From positions 62,001 to 126,000 of the forward strand of contig NZ_JBNYXW010000010.1 in NCBI RefSeq assembly GCF_051380875.1: 64,000 bases of DNA. The letters run 5' to 3'. Shown here piece by piece: positions 25,977 through 34,761 of the stretch. Both the position numbers and the translations under genes were made by a program. The notes beneath the pieces were generated by a model that worked only from the letters and a program-made list of their open reading frames with translations, did no database searches and was not told the DNA's origin. This DNA comes from Janthinobacterium sp051380875 (GTDB lineage: Bacteria; Pseudomonadota; Gammaproteobacteria; Burkholderiales; Burkholderiaceae_D). Position 1 is the stretch's first letter. Each line of letters opens with the position of its first letter.

Positions 25977-27122
25977 ATGCCTTACGTCCGCCAGACCAGC
26001 CATCTCGACCGGGTGCGCGACATGATTGCCGGCAAAGCCCTCAACCCGGGCCTGGACGCGGCCCGGCTGGCCTCCTCATACCGGCGCTCGCTGCACGACT
26101 ACCGGCTCGACCCCGCATCGACCACGGGGCCGCGCATCTTGACGGGCGCCGAGCTGCGCGCCATACAGCAAGCCGAGGAAAGCTTCTTGCGCTCGACGGG
26201 ACTATGCCTGCCGCGCCTGCACGCCATGGTGCGCGAGGCGGGCTACTGCGTCATCCTGGCCAATGCACATGGCGTGACGATCGATTACGTCGTCGACACG
26301 GACCAGCGCAAGGACTTCAAGAAGGCGGGCCTGTATCCCGGCTCATGCTGGTCGGAAGACGAGGAAGGCACCTGCGGCATCGCTTCCGTGCTGCTCGACC
26401 GCGAAGCGATCACCGTACACAAGAGCGACCATTTCCGCGCCGCGTTCACCAGCCTGACCTGCAGTGCTGCGCCCATCTTTTCGCCGCACGGGGAATTGAT
26501 CGGCGTGCTCGATGCCTCGGCCCTGGCCTCGCCCGACGCGCGCGACAGCCAGCGCCTGGTGAACCAGCTGGTACGGCAAAGCGCAACCCTGATCGAAGAC
26601 GGTTTTTTCCTCAAGTCCTACGGCCATTGCTGCATCCTGCTGGCGCACCGCAACCGCCATTTCGTCGAAGTGCAGCCGGAAATGCTGATCGCCATCGACG
26701 AACATGGCCATATCGTGGCCGCCAACGGCTGCGCGCGGCAAGTCATCGAGGGCATGCACGCGCTGCCCCGCCCTGTTGGCGAGGTGCTCGAAGTGCGCGC
26801 CGAGCGGCTCTTCGACGCGCGCGCCGGACACAATCTGCTGTCGCTGCGCCTGACCGGCAGCAGCACCTGGTTGCATGCCCGCGTGCGTGCGCCGCTGCGC
26901 CAGGCAAGCGTGCGCCCGCGCACCAGGCGCGAGGCGCCGGGGGAAGTGGTGGCGATGGTGGAATGCACGCCGCTGGAACTGGCCGAGCGCACGCGCATCG
27001 TCCATGCCATGAACAACGCCAAGTGGCGCCCGCTGCAGGCCGCTGCCATGCTGGGGCTGTCGCGCGCCACCCTGTACCGGCGCATCAAGCACCTGAAAAT
27101 TGTGCCGCCGCACCGGCAGTAA
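25977..27122 (+). CDS. AcoR-like transcriptional regulator (GAF + PAS-like + Fis HTH) lacking the AAA+ domain
   Basis: 381 residues from the ATG at 25977 (GGAGAGC upstream; an in-frame ATG at 25920 lacks a good site). Domains: an AcoR-type start (HLDRVRDMIAGK), a GAF sensor (LHAMVREAGYCVILANAHGVTIDYVVDTD ... GTCGIASVLLDREAITVHKSDHFRAAFTSLTCSAAPIFSPHGELIGVLDAS), a PAS-like segment (EMLIAIDEHGHIVAANGCARQVI), and a C-terminal Fis-type helix-turn-helix (NNAKWRPLQAAAMLGLSRATLYRRIKHL). The AAA+ module with Walker motifs and GAFTGA, normally between PAS and HTH in AcoR, is absent, and no frameshift explains it. It probably controls the neighbouring monooxygenase and porin operons. Confidence 0.85.
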   Translation: MPYVRQTSHLDRVRDMIAGKALNPGLDAARLASSYRRSLHDYRLDPASTTGPRILTGAELRAIQQAEESFLRSTGLCLPRLHAMVREAGYCVILANAHGVTIDYVVDTDQRKDFKKAGLYPGSCWSEDEEGTCGIASVLLDREAITVHKSDHFRAAFTSLTCSAAPIFSPHGELIGVLDASALASPDARDSQRLVNQLVRQSATLIEDGFFLKSYGHCCILLAHRNRHFVEVQPEMLIAIDEHGHIVAANGCARQVIEGMHALPRPVGEVLEVRAERLFDARAGHNLLSLRLTGSSTWLHARVRAPLRQASVRPRTRREAPGEVVAMVECTPLELAERTRIVHAMNNAKWRPLQAAAMLGLSRATLYRRIKHLKIVPPHRQ

Positions 27123-27149
27123 GTGGACGTCAACGCGCCATAGATTGGC

Positions 27150-27188
27150 TGAGACTTCCGTCTCAATGGCCGCCATGCTGCAATGCAG
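27150..27188 (+). promoter_or_regulatory. Operator copy B upstream of the flavin monooxygenase
   Basis: TGAGACTTCCGTCTCA (27150-27165) followed by CTGCAATGCAG (27178-27188) repeats the arrangement at 25861-25899. Beyond the dyads, CATGCTGCAATGCAG and the following ATGC are also shared, so the regulator and the monooxygenase genes probably carry the same control region. Confidence 0.7.
27167..27182 (+). promoter_or_regulatory. Possible sigma-54 promoter of the flavin monooxygenase
   Basis: TGGCCGCCATGCTGCA has GG-N10-GC at correct spacing and keeps TGGC and TGCA of the consensus. It lies about 97 bp before the start codon and overlaps operator copy B. The adjacent regulator has no AAA+ domain, so it could not itself open a sigma-54 promoter; the match may be fortuitous. 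Confidence 0.4.
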
Positions 27189-27278
27189 GATGCGGCGCCA
27201 GAACGCCAGTGCTACAACATCGTCAGCGGCAGCACAGCCGCATCCCATCATAAAGTCAGCAGACTTGGAGGAGACACG

Positions 27279-29087
27279 ATGCACACCGAGAACAACCCGC
27301 ACGACCTGGCCGTGGCTGGCATCCTGGAGCAATTCGAAGGTGCCCTGCGCGCCAGCGACAACACGGGCGCTGCCCAGCTGTTCGAAGAGGACGGCTACTG
27401 GCGCGACCTGGTCTTGTTTACCTGGAACCTGAAAACCCTGGAAGGACGCGCTCAGATCGCCGCCATGCTGGGCGCGCAATTGGGCGCTGTGCAGCCGGTG
27501 GTGCTGCGCATCGCCGACGGCGAGCACGCCGTTGAAGCCGGCGGCGTACTGCAATGCTGGATCAGCGTGGAAACGGGCGTGGGGCGCGGCGCGGGCTTCA
27601 TCCGCATCCGCGACGGCAAGATCTGGACCCTGCTCACCACCATGGGCGAATTGAAGGGTTTTGAAGAAGCCAAGGGCGGGCGCCGGCCCATGGGCGCCGA
27701 ACATGGCGCGCGCACGGAGCGCAGCAGCTGGCTGGAAAACCGCGAGCAGGAAGCGGCTGAACTGGGCTATGCGCGCCAGCCATATTGCGTCATCATCGGC
27801 GGCGGCCAGGGCGGCATCGCGCTCGGTGCGCGTTTGCGCCAGCTCAATGTGCCCACCATCATCATCGAGAAAAACGCCCGTCCCGGCGACAGCTGGCGCA
27901 AGCGCTATAAATCGCTGTGCCTGCACGATCCGGTCTGGTACGACCACATGCCCTACATCCCCTTCCCCGACAACTGGCCCGTCTTCACGCCGAAGGACAA
28001 GGTAGGCGACTGGCTGGAAATGTACACCAAGGTGATGGAGCTGAACTACTGGGGCTCGACCAGCTGCGAGTCGGCCTGCTTTAATGAAGCCACCGGCGAG
28101 TGGACAGTGCAGGTGCTGCGCGATGGCCAGAGCGTCACCCTCAAACCAAAACAGCTGGTGCTGGCCACGGGCATGTCCGGCAAGGCGAATATGCCGAAGT
28201 TCAAGGGCATGGACGTGTTCCAGGGCGAGCAGCAGCACTCGTCGCAGCATCCGGGGCCAGATGCCTACGTGGGCAAAAAGGTAGTGGTGGTCGGCGCGAA
28301 CAACTCCGCGCACGATATTTGCGCCGCCCTGTGGGAAGCGGGCGTGGACGTGACCATGGTGCAGCGCTCGTCGACGCACATCGTCAAGTCCGATTCGCTG
28401 ATGGACCTGGCGCTGGGCGACCTGTATTCGGAGCGCGCGCTGGCGGCAGGCATGACCACGGCCAAGGCCGACCTCACCTTCGCCTCCATCCCCTACAAGA
28501 TATTGGCGGACTTCCAGAAGCCCGTCTTCAAGGCTATCCGCGAACGCGATGCCGACTTTTATGCGCGCCTGGAAGAGCGCGGCTTCATGCTCGATTTCGG
28601 CGACGACGATTCGGGCCTGTTCATGAAATACCTGCGCCGCGGCTCCGGCTACTACATCGACGTGGGCGCCTCCGAGCTGGTCGCCGACGGCAAGATCAAG
28701 CTAAAAAGCGGCCTCGGCGTGCAGGAACTGAAAAGCCACTCCATCGTGCTGTCCGACGGCAGCGAGCTGCCGGCCGACCTGGTGGTGTACGCCACCGGCT
28801 ACGGCTCCATGAACGGCTGGGCGGCCGACCTGATCTCACCCGAGGTGGCCAACAAGGTAGGCAAGGTATGGGGACTGGGGTCAAACACGACGAAGGACCC
28901 GGGTCCGTGGGAGGGCGAGCAGCGCAACATGTGGAAACCCACGCAGCAGCAAGCGCTGTGGTTCCACGGCGGTAACCTGCACCAGTCGCGCCACTACTCG
29001 CTATACCTGTCGCTGCAGCTGAAGGCGCGCATGGAGGGATTCGATACGCCCGTGTACGGACAGCAGGAGGTGCATCACCTGTCCTGA
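27279..29087 (+). CDS. Flavin-containing monooxygenase with N-terminal NTF2-like domain
   Basis: 602 residues; ATG at 27279 after GGAGGAG. Residues ~10-125 form an NTF2/SnoaL-like domain (ILEQFEGALRASDNTGAAQLFEEDGYWRDLVLFTWNLKTLEGRAQIAAML). The FAD-binding GGGQGG site lies near residue 172, followed by the Baeyer-Villiger/FMO-like IIEKNARPGDSWRKRYKSLCLHDPVWYDHMPYIPFPDNWP. A second, NADPH-binding Rossmann site (VVVVGANNSAHDICAALW) is near residue 337, and the ATG motif is seen in VVYATGYGSMNGW. Such proteins oxygenate ketones, amines or sulfides using NADPH and O2. Together with the AcoR-like regulator, the hydrolase and the porin it suggests degradation of an aliphatic or aromatic ketone/ester, but the substrate is not readable. 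Confidence 0.87.
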   Translation: MHTENNPHDLAVAGILEQFEGALRASDNTGAAQLFEEDGYWRDLVLFTWNLKTLEGRAQIAAMLGAQLGAVQPVVLRIADGEHAVEAGGVLQCWISVETGVGRGAGFIRIRDGKIWTLLTTMGELKGFEEAKGGRRPMGAEHGARTERSSWLENREQEAAELGYARQPYCVIIGGGQGGIALGARLRQLNVPTIIIEKNARPGDSWRKRYKSLCLHDPVWYDHMPYIPFPDNWPVFTPKDKVGDWLEMYTKVMELNYWGSTSCESACFNEATGEWTVQVLRDGQSVTLKPKQLVLATGMSGKANMPKFKGMDVFQGEQQHSSQHPGPDAYVGKKVVVVGANNSAHDICAALWEAGVDVTMVQRSSTHIVKSDSLMDLALGDLYSERALAAGMTTAKADLTFASIPYKILADFQKPVFKAIRERDADFYARLEERGFMLDFGDDDSGLFMKYLRRGSGYYIDVGASELVADGKIKLKSGLGVQELKSHSIVLSDGSELPADLVVYATGYGSMNGWAADLISPEVANKVGKVWGLGSNTTKDPGPWEGEQRNMWKPTQQQALWFHGGNLHQSRHYSLYLSLQLKARMEGFDTPVYGQQEVHHLS

Positions 29088-29105
29088 TTTCCTGCATTCA
29101 AAACG

Positions 29106-29143
29106 AAAAATGGCGGCGGACCGAGGTCCGCCGCCATTTTTTT
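29106..29143 (+). terminator. Rho-independent terminator of the monooxygenase gene
   Basis: A strong stem, ATGGCGGCGGAC/GTCCGCCGCCAT, with a 4-base loop, preceded by A bases and followed by seven T. Confidence 0.9.
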
Positions 29144-29173
29144 CCTTGCAGTAATACCTTACAGCACCACATA

Positions 29174-29294
29174 AACGTCTGACACAAATCGTAGCGAGCG
29201 GCGATGATTTGTGGCTGAGAAGCGCAGCTGTGCTATAGCACAGCGAGCATCGCAGGCCGCAAAGCGCGGTGCGCAGTAGATTTTGTCACACGTT
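29174..29294. repeat. Intergenic repeat with terminal inverted repeats, copy 1 (121 bp)
   Basis: The ends are imperfect inverted repeats: left AACGTCTGACACAAATC, right (reverse strand) AACGTGTGACAAAATC. Inside are GTAGCGAGCGG, GAGAAGCGCAGCTGT, a perfect dyad GCTGTGCTATAGCACAGC, GAGCATCGCAG, and CGCAGTAG near the right end. A second member lies at 33718-33864. This copy ends exactly one base before the stop codon of yceI. Its size and symmetrical ends suggest a REP/MITE-like element or a structured 3' end of convergent transcripts. Confidence 0.75.
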
Positions 29295-29861
29295 TTACTC
29301 TTTGATCGCTTCGATCGAGAACGTCAGGGTGACGTCATCGCTGACGGCTGGCGCGAATTTGCCGGCGTTAAATTCCGAGCGCTTGATCTTGGTCGTGGCA
29401 TTGGCGCCGCAAGCGTCTTTCTTCAGCATCGGGTGCGGTGCGCAGTTGAACGAGGTGACGGTCAGGGTGACTGGCTTGGTCACGCCTTTCAGGGTCAGGT
29501 TACCATCGACGGAGGCCAGCTTGTCGCCGTCAAAATTGAATTTGGTCGACTTGTAGGTGGCGACCGGGAACTTGGCCGTATCAAGGAAACCGTCGCCCTG
29601 GATGTGCGAATTGAACAGGGTCGAACCCGTATCGACGGATTTGGTATCGATCAGCACTTCCACGGCGCCCGTCTTGGCGGCACGGTCCAGGGTGATCTTG
29701 CCGGTAGTGTTGTTGAAACGGCTTTGCTGCGTCGAGAAGCCCATGTGGGTGTACTCGAAACGGGGGAAGGTATGGCTGCCATCGATGACATAGACTTCAG
29801 GAGCAGCAACGGCGGACAGCGAGAAGCCGGCGGCGGCGATAAAAGCGAGCAGTTTTTTCAT
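29295..29861 (-). CDS. YceI-family periplasmic protein
   Basis: 188 residues with a signal peptide (MKKLLAFIAAAGFSLSAVAA). The mature lipocalin-like fold shows the family pattern YVIDGSHTFPRFEYTHMGFSTQQSRFNNTTGKITLDRAAKTGAVEVLIDTKSVDTGSTLFNSHIQGDGFLDTAKFPVATYKSTKF, then GNLTLKGVTKPVTLTV. YceI proteins bind isoprenoid lipids such as polyprenyl chains or quinones in the periplasm. The gene is monocistronic, with a 480-bp region between it and the next gene on the plus strand. Confidence 0.92.
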   Translation of the reverse strand: MKKLLAFIAAAGFSLSAVAAPEVYVIDGSHTFPRFEYTHMGFSTQQSRFNNTTGKITLDRAAKTGAVEVLIDTKSVDTGSTLFNSHIQGDGFLDTAKFPVATYKSTKFNFDGDKLASVDGNLTLKGVTKPVTLTVTSFNCAPHPMLKKDACGANATTKIKRSEFNAGKFAPAVSDDVTLTFSIEAIKE

Positions 29862-30136
29862 TGTATATTCCTAACAGGGAGTGGAGGATGTCAACACCGC
29901 AACCGGCATGTGTGCGCCCGATACGGCTGTCTGGCGCATGCGGCTGATAGGCTGGCTTCAGTTGCAACGCTTATTTGCAACAATTATGCATGGCATGAAG
30001 ATCGATGTAAAACGGAAAATATACCTAGTTAGCATCTAAAAAATCGATAATAAGGGCAGTATTATCCAAAACAGCGGCTTCTGCCGCCGATTATTGTCTG
30101 CCTTGCAAAAAATATCCAGCACTATCCGGCAACTTA

Positions 30137-30155
30137 AATGAGAATGATTCTTGTT
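30137..30155 (+). promoter_or_regulatory. Fur box upstream of the small protein/DUF454 operon
   Basis: AATGAGAATGATTCTTGTT is close to the beta-proteobacterial Fur box AATGAGAATGATTCTCATT. It lies about 190 bp before the start of the 55-residue protein. The other parts of the 29862-30343 gap (yceI promoter side) show no recognisable site. Confidence 0.65.
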
Positions 30156-30343
30156 ATTGTCCACGCAGGTCGCTATCATCGTTGCCTTTTGCAGCGTGGG
30201 CACTGCCGTTGACACTGCCATCACCACGCCGCCGCAGAATTGGCCCGCCCGCCGGCGCGGTCGCATGCACGCCATCGCGTCCCTTGCCATGCCGGGCATG
30301 CAGCTTCGCCTTATTCATCCATAATGGAGCAGGAAAACACATC

Positions 30344-30511
30344 ATGGCCACTAGCACCGATTCGAACGCATTGAACGCGACCCCGACAACCTCGCCGCCC
30401 CGCAGCCAACGCCTGCAAGCGGACAGCAAAACCAGCGGCGAAGAACGCGGGATCGCCGGTGCACGCGCCGCCTTCATGCGCATGCACGGCCACGTCGAGG
30501 CATACGCCTGA
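30344..30511 (+). CDS. Small hypothetical protein (55 aa) in a Fur-controlled operon
   Basis: MATSTDSNALNATPTTSPP begins a Ser/Thr/Pro-rich N-terminus. The C-terminal half is RSQRLQADSKTSGEERGIAGAR, then AAFMRMHGHVEAYA. A GGAGCAGGAAA site precedes the ATG, and the stop overlaps the ATG of the DUF454 gene (TGATG), which argues that it is truly translated. Position and Fur box recall hemP, the small hemin-uptake gene, but the HemP motifs (for example the C-terminal RLTRxGKLILTK) are absent. Function unknown, possibly iron-linked. Confidence 0.55.
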   Translation: MATSTDSNALNATPTTSPPRSQRLQADSKTSGEERGIAGARAAFMRMHGHVEAYA

Positions 30512-30975
30512 TGGCAGAGCGGCACGCCGAGGCGCCCCTGCGCGAAGCGCATGGCGTGCGCCTGCGCCGCTGGGCCTGGACGGGCGCGGGGGCTTTGATG
30601 GTACTGCTGGGCATCATCGGCGCCATGCTGCCCGTGATGCCGACGACGATTTTCCTGATCCTCGCCCTGGCCTGCTTCAGCCGCGCCTCGCCGCGCCTGG
30701 AACACTGGCTGCTGCACCATCCCCGCTTCGGCCCATCGCTGCGCCAATGGCGCGAACACCGCGCCGTCTCGCGGCGTGGCAAGGCCATGGCCTGCCTGGG
30801 CATGGCCATCGGCTTTGTCGCCATGTGCCTCGGCCACCCGCCATGGTGGGTCATCGCCATGGTAGGCAGCATGGAAATGGCCGTCCTGATTTACCTGCTG
30901 CAGCGCCCCGCAGGCCCGCAAGCGCCAGCGACCGGGGCAGAATCTGCTCGCAACATGGGTAAGGGCGGGCAATAA
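30511..30975 (+). CDS. DUF454 (YbaN-like) inner-membrane protein
   Basis: 154 residues. Two helical hairpins in the membrane with the DUF454 signature: RWAWTGAGALMVLLGIIGAMLPVMPTTIFLILALACFSRASPRLEHWLLHHPRFGPSLRQWREHRAVSRRGKAMA. The LPxxPTTxFLLxAxxCFxRxSPRxxxWLxxHPxxGPxxxxW pattern is diagnostic. Function in the cell is unknown; YbaN-type genes are often near haem or iron genes, consistent with the Fur box upstream of this two-gene unit. Translation is coupled to the preceding small frame. Confidence 0.88.
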   Translation: MAERHAEAPLREAHGVRLRRWAWTGAGALMVLLGIIGAMLPVMPTTIFLILALACFSRASPRLEHWLLHHPRFGPSLRQWREHRAVSRRGKAMACLGMAIGFVAMCLGHPPWWVIAMVGSMEMAVLIYLLQRPAGPQAPATGAESARNMGKGGQ

Positions 30976-31299
30976 ACGCACATCCTTGCAGGGGGAAAAA
31001 CGGCAAATCACCTGAGCTACGCATAAACCTGCCCTTACCCTTAGCATGGCGTCTCGAACTTTCCACCAAGTTAGCGCCCAGGCGGAGCGGGCGGCACGAT
31101 TTAATTCGGTAAACACTTCACTTTCCCGCTTTTTCAACTTGAAAACATCCGTATAGACATTATTTGCATATTCAAAGCAAGATTCTGTCGTAGGAGTAAT
31201 AACGCCATCGGAGGTATACTACGCAACCGACGTCACAAGGCAGCCGTTTCGGCACATGAATAACAGCCTGTGGCGGTCCAATCAATAAGGAAACACTGC
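30976..31299. other. Intergenic region upstream of metNIQ, no gene
   Basis: The 324-bp stretch becomes AT-rich toward metN and must contain its promoter. I see no riboswitch-like fold, no clear terminator after the DUF454 gene and no repeat. A frame on the opposite strand here has no ribosome site or recognisable content. Confidence 0.4.
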
Positions 31300-32101
<802 letters not shown>

Positions 32102-32109
<8 letters not shown>

Positions 32110-32776
32110 AGAATCGATCACTAACGTCATCAACTTGATGCCGGAAATCTGGGTGGCGCTGGGCCAGACCATGACGATGCTGGGCATCGGTTTGACGGCC
32201 GCCATCCTGATCGGCGGCCCGCTGGGCATCTTGCTGTTCCTGGTCTCGGAAGGCCAGTCGCTGGAAAACCGTCCGCTGTCGATGATTCTGGGCTGGCTGG
32301 TCAATACCGTGCGCAGCTTCCCCTTCATTATTTTACTCGTCGCACTGACGCCATTTACGCGCATCATCGCGGGCACGTCGATCGGCCCGCTGGCCGCCGC
32401 CGTACCGCTGTCGTTCGCCGCCATTCCCTACCTGGCGCGCCTGATCGAGCAAAACCTGCGCGAAGTGCCGCGCGGCGTGATCGAGGCAGCGCATGCCATG
32501 GGCGCCTCGGAAATGCAGATCATCTTGCGCGTGCTGCTGGTGGAAGCGCGCTCCGGACTGGTGCTGGCCCTGACCGTGCTGTCGATCAGCTTCCTGTCGT
32601 ATTCGGCCGTGGCCGGCGTGGTAGGCGGCGGCGGCATCGGCGACCTGGCCATCCGCTACGGCTATTACCGTTTCGAGACGGACATCATGGTCGTCACCGT
32701 GGCCATCCTGATCGTGCTGGTGCAAACCATCCAGTTCGCCGGCACGCGCATCGCCAAGCGCCTCGACAAACGTTAA
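32102..32776 (+). CDS. metI: Methionine ABC transporter permease MetI
   Basis: 224 residues from the ATG overlapping the metN end (GGATG upstream). Five membrane helices and the binding-protein-dependent permease motif AAVPLSFAAIPYLARLIEQNLREVPRGVIEAAHAMGASEMQIILRVLLVEARSGL, containing the EAA loop that docks onto MetN. Typical MetI phrases NTVRSFPFIILLVALTPFTRIIAGTSIG and GVVGGGGIGDLAIRYGYYRF are seen. It forms the D-/L-methionine channel in the inner membrane. Confidence 0.94.
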
Positions 32777-32799
32777 TCATATTCAGTACAAGGACACAG

Positions 32800-33627
32800 A
32801 TGAACCACATTCGCCGCAACCTGCTCCTGGCCGCCGCCAGCCTGGCCTTCGCCACCGCTGCCCACGCCAAGGACCCGAAGGAACTCGTCATCGGCACCAG
32901 CTCCGGTCCGTATTCGGACCAGTTGAAGCTGGGCATCAAGCCTATCCTGGAAAAACAGGGCTACAAGGTCAAGATCGTTGAATTCAACGACTACGTGCAG
33001 CCGAACTACGCGCTGGCCGAAGGCTCGCTGGACGCCAACGTGTTCCAGCACATCGTCTACCTGACCAAGTTCGCCACCGATAACAAGCTGCCCCTGAGCC
33101 CATTGATCACCGTGCCGACCACGCCGATCGCCCTGTACAGCAGCAAGCATAAATCGCTGGCCGAAGTAAAGAACGGCGCCACCATCACCATGCCGAACGA
33201 TCCGACCAACCAGGCGCGCGCGCTGGTGGTGCTGGCCAAGATGGGCTGGATCAAGCTCAAGCCAAATGCCGACCCGCTGCGCGCTTCCGAGCGCGACGTG
33301 CTGGAAAACCCGAAAAAGCTCAAATTGATCCCGCTCGAAGCGGCGCAGCTGCCACGCTCGCTGGCCGACGCCGATTTCTCTTTCGTCAACGGTAATTTCG
33401 CCCTGGCCGCCGGCATGAAGCTGACGTCCGCGCTGGCCGTGGAAAAAATCTCGGACAGCTACATCAACCTGGTGGCCATCCGCACGGCCGACAAGGGCAA
33501 GCCCTGGGTGAAAGACCTGGAAGCGGCCTACCGCTCGCGCGCCTTCCTCGACGCGACGAATAAATACCTGGCCGGCTACGAAAAGACGGACTACCAGCAG
33601 GCGCTGGAAAAAACGCTGAAAAAATAG
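32800..33627 (+). CDS. metQ: Methionine-binding protein MetQ
   Basis: 275 residues. NlpA/MetQ-type substrate-binding protein: ELVIGTSSGPYSDQLKLGIKPILEKQGYKVKIVEFNDYVQPNYALAEGSLDANVFQHIVYLTKF, then SKHKSLAEVKNGATITMPNDPTNQARAL. The signal peptide ends AAHAKDP with no lipobox cysteine, so it should be a soluble periplasmic protein, whereas E. coli MetQ is a lipoprotein. A strong terminator follows and closes the metNIQ operon. Confidence 0.93.
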   Translation: MNHIRRNLLLAAASLAFATAAHAKDPKELVIGTSSGPYSDQLKLGIKPILEKQGYKVKIVEFNDYVQPNYALAEGSLDANVFQHIVYLTKFATDNKLPLSPLITVPTTPIALYSSKHKSLAEVKNGATITMPNDPTNQARALVVLAKMGWIKLKPNADPLRASERDVLENPKKLKLIPLEAAQLPRSLADADFSFVNGNFALAAGMKLTSALAVEKISDSYINLVAIRTADKGKPWVKDLEAAYRSRAFLDATNKYLAGYEKTDYQQALEKTLKK

Positions 33628-33645
33628 ACAGCGTGCTTGAAACGT

Positions 33646-33685
33646 AAAAAAGGACGGCCAGGTGCAAACCCGGCCGTCCTTTTTT
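33646..33685 (+). terminator. Rho-independent terminator of metNIQ
   Basis: AAAAAAGGACGGCC and GGCCGTCCTTTTTT form a 14-bp A/T-flanked stem around a 12-base loop, followed by the T-run. It works for both strands. Confidence 0.9.
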
Positions 33686-33717
33686 ACGCCCGCCACGCGG
33701 GCATCCTCAACACTTAC

Positions 33718-33864
33718 AACGCCTAACAAAACCGTAGCGAGCGGAAGGAAGGCTCGGCGCCCCCGTTGGCTCGAGAAGCGCAACTGTACGAAGGTACGGG
33801 GGCGCCGAGCCAGTGAGCATCGCAGACCACAAATTACGACGCGCAGTAGGTTTTGATAGGTGTT
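33718..33864. repeat. Intergenic repeat with terminal inverted repeats, copy 2 (147 bp)
   Basis: Left end AACGCCTAACAAAACC, right end on the reverse strand AACACCTATCAAAACC. It shares GTAGCGAGCGG, GAGAAGCGCAACTGT, GAGCATCGCAG and CGCAGTAG with copy 1 at 29174-29294. Its centre instead carries a perfect 16-bp inverted repeat, GGCTCGGCGCCCCCGT (33751-33766) and its complement (33796-33811). As in copy 1, the element ends directly before the stop codon of the convergent gene, here ompW. Conserved edges with a swapped central hairpin suggest selection on structure. Confidence 0.75.
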
Positions 33865-33865
33865 C

Positions 33866-34483
33866 CTAGAAGCGGTAGCCGACGCCGACGCCGATCAGCA
33901 GTGGATCAACCTTGACTTCGCTGGCCTTGGCGCCGCCGATGAAGACATCGCTGCGGATCTGCACTTTCTTGATGTCGAAGTTCAGCGACCAGTTCTTGTC
34001 CAGCTTGTAGTCGACACCGGCTTGCAGCGCAAAGCCCCAGCTGTCGTGCTCCAGGCGGCCCGCGCCGTTCAGCAGTTTCACTCCCGAAATATTCGTGTAG
34101 TTCACGCCCGCGCCCACGTAAGGGCTGAACTGTTTTTCAGGCATGAAGTGATATTGCAGCGACAGGGTCGGCGGCAAGTGCTTGAAGGTGCCGATATTGT
34201 TGCCGTCGAGCGTGACGTCATGCTTTTGCGGATACGTCAGGATCAGCTCGGCAGCGATGTTGGGAGTAAAGAAATACGAGATATCGATTTCAGGAATCGT
34301 CTTGCTGCTGACATGCAAACGGTCGGCTGCGCCGACGCCGCCGATAGGCGCAGATTTGTCGGCCGGGTCGATGTGCACGGCGCGCGCACGGACCAGCCAT
34401 GGGCCTTCCTGTGCCATGGCATTGCTGGCGAAGGCGCCGATGGCGGCCAGGACGATTGCTGCTGCAGTTGCGGACGTTTTCAT
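33866..34483 (-). CDS. ompW: OmpW-family outer-membrane protein
   Basis: 205 residues. Signal peptide MKTSATAAAIVLAAIGAFASNAMAQ, then EGPWLVRARAVHIDPADKS, strands typical of the eight-stranded OmpW barrel (IDISYFFTPNIAAELILTYPQKHDVTLDG, HLPPTLSLQYHFMPEKQFSPYVGAGVNYT) and the C-terminal GVGVGYRF ending in Phe. OmpW forms a hydrophobic channel for small apolar molecules and in enterobacteria is induced under oxygen limitation. A consensus FNR box lies just upstream, in agreement. Confidence 0.92.
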   Translation of the reverse strand: MKTSATAAAIVLAAIGAFASNAMAQEGPWLVRARAVHIDPADKSAPIGGVGAADRLHVSSKTIPEIDISYFFTPNIAAELILTYPQKHDVTLDGNNIGTFKHLPPTLSLQYHFMPEKQFSPYVGAGVNYTNISGVKLLNGAGRLEHDSWGFALQAGVDYKLDKNWSLNFDIKKVQIRSDVFIGGAKASEVKVDPLLIGVGVGYRF

Positions 34484-34544
34484 TGTGGTTTCCTCTGTCG
34501 TTAAGTAACGCTGCGAAGTTTAAAAGTGCAGTGCAACAAAAACT

Positions 34545-34558
34545 TTGATCCACATCAA
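34545..34558 (-). promoter_or_regulatory. FNR/Anr box upstream of ompW
   Basis: TTGATCCACATCAA is a perfect match to the FNR consensus TTGAT-N4-ATCAA. It lies 62 bp before the ompW start codon, a distance that suits activation under low oxygen. Confidence 0.8.
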
Positions 34559-34689
34559 ATAGTGCCAGATGGCATCGACAGCGCGATTTTTTCCTTTTCC
34601 CACGTCAAGAAATGCGGCAGCGCAGCGCGGTAGCGGGCATCACTGCACGTGGGCAAACAGGCTGGCCACCCAGTCGGCCAACACATGAA

Positions 34690-34708
34690 AATGGTAATGA
34701 TTATCATT
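34690..34708 (+). promoter_or_regulatory. Fur box upstream of fur
   Basis: AATGGTAATGATTATCATT is a strong palindromic Fur box about 55 bp before the fur start codon. It implies autoregulation. Confidence 0.85.
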
Positions 34709-34761
34709 TACGATATAATCTACTGCCACGCTCGGGCGATCAAAAAAAAGGAATCGGAGAC

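Noticed and set aside
30344..30511. hemP
   Set aside because: Position and Fur box fit, but the conserved C-terminal HemP residues are missing in all frames.
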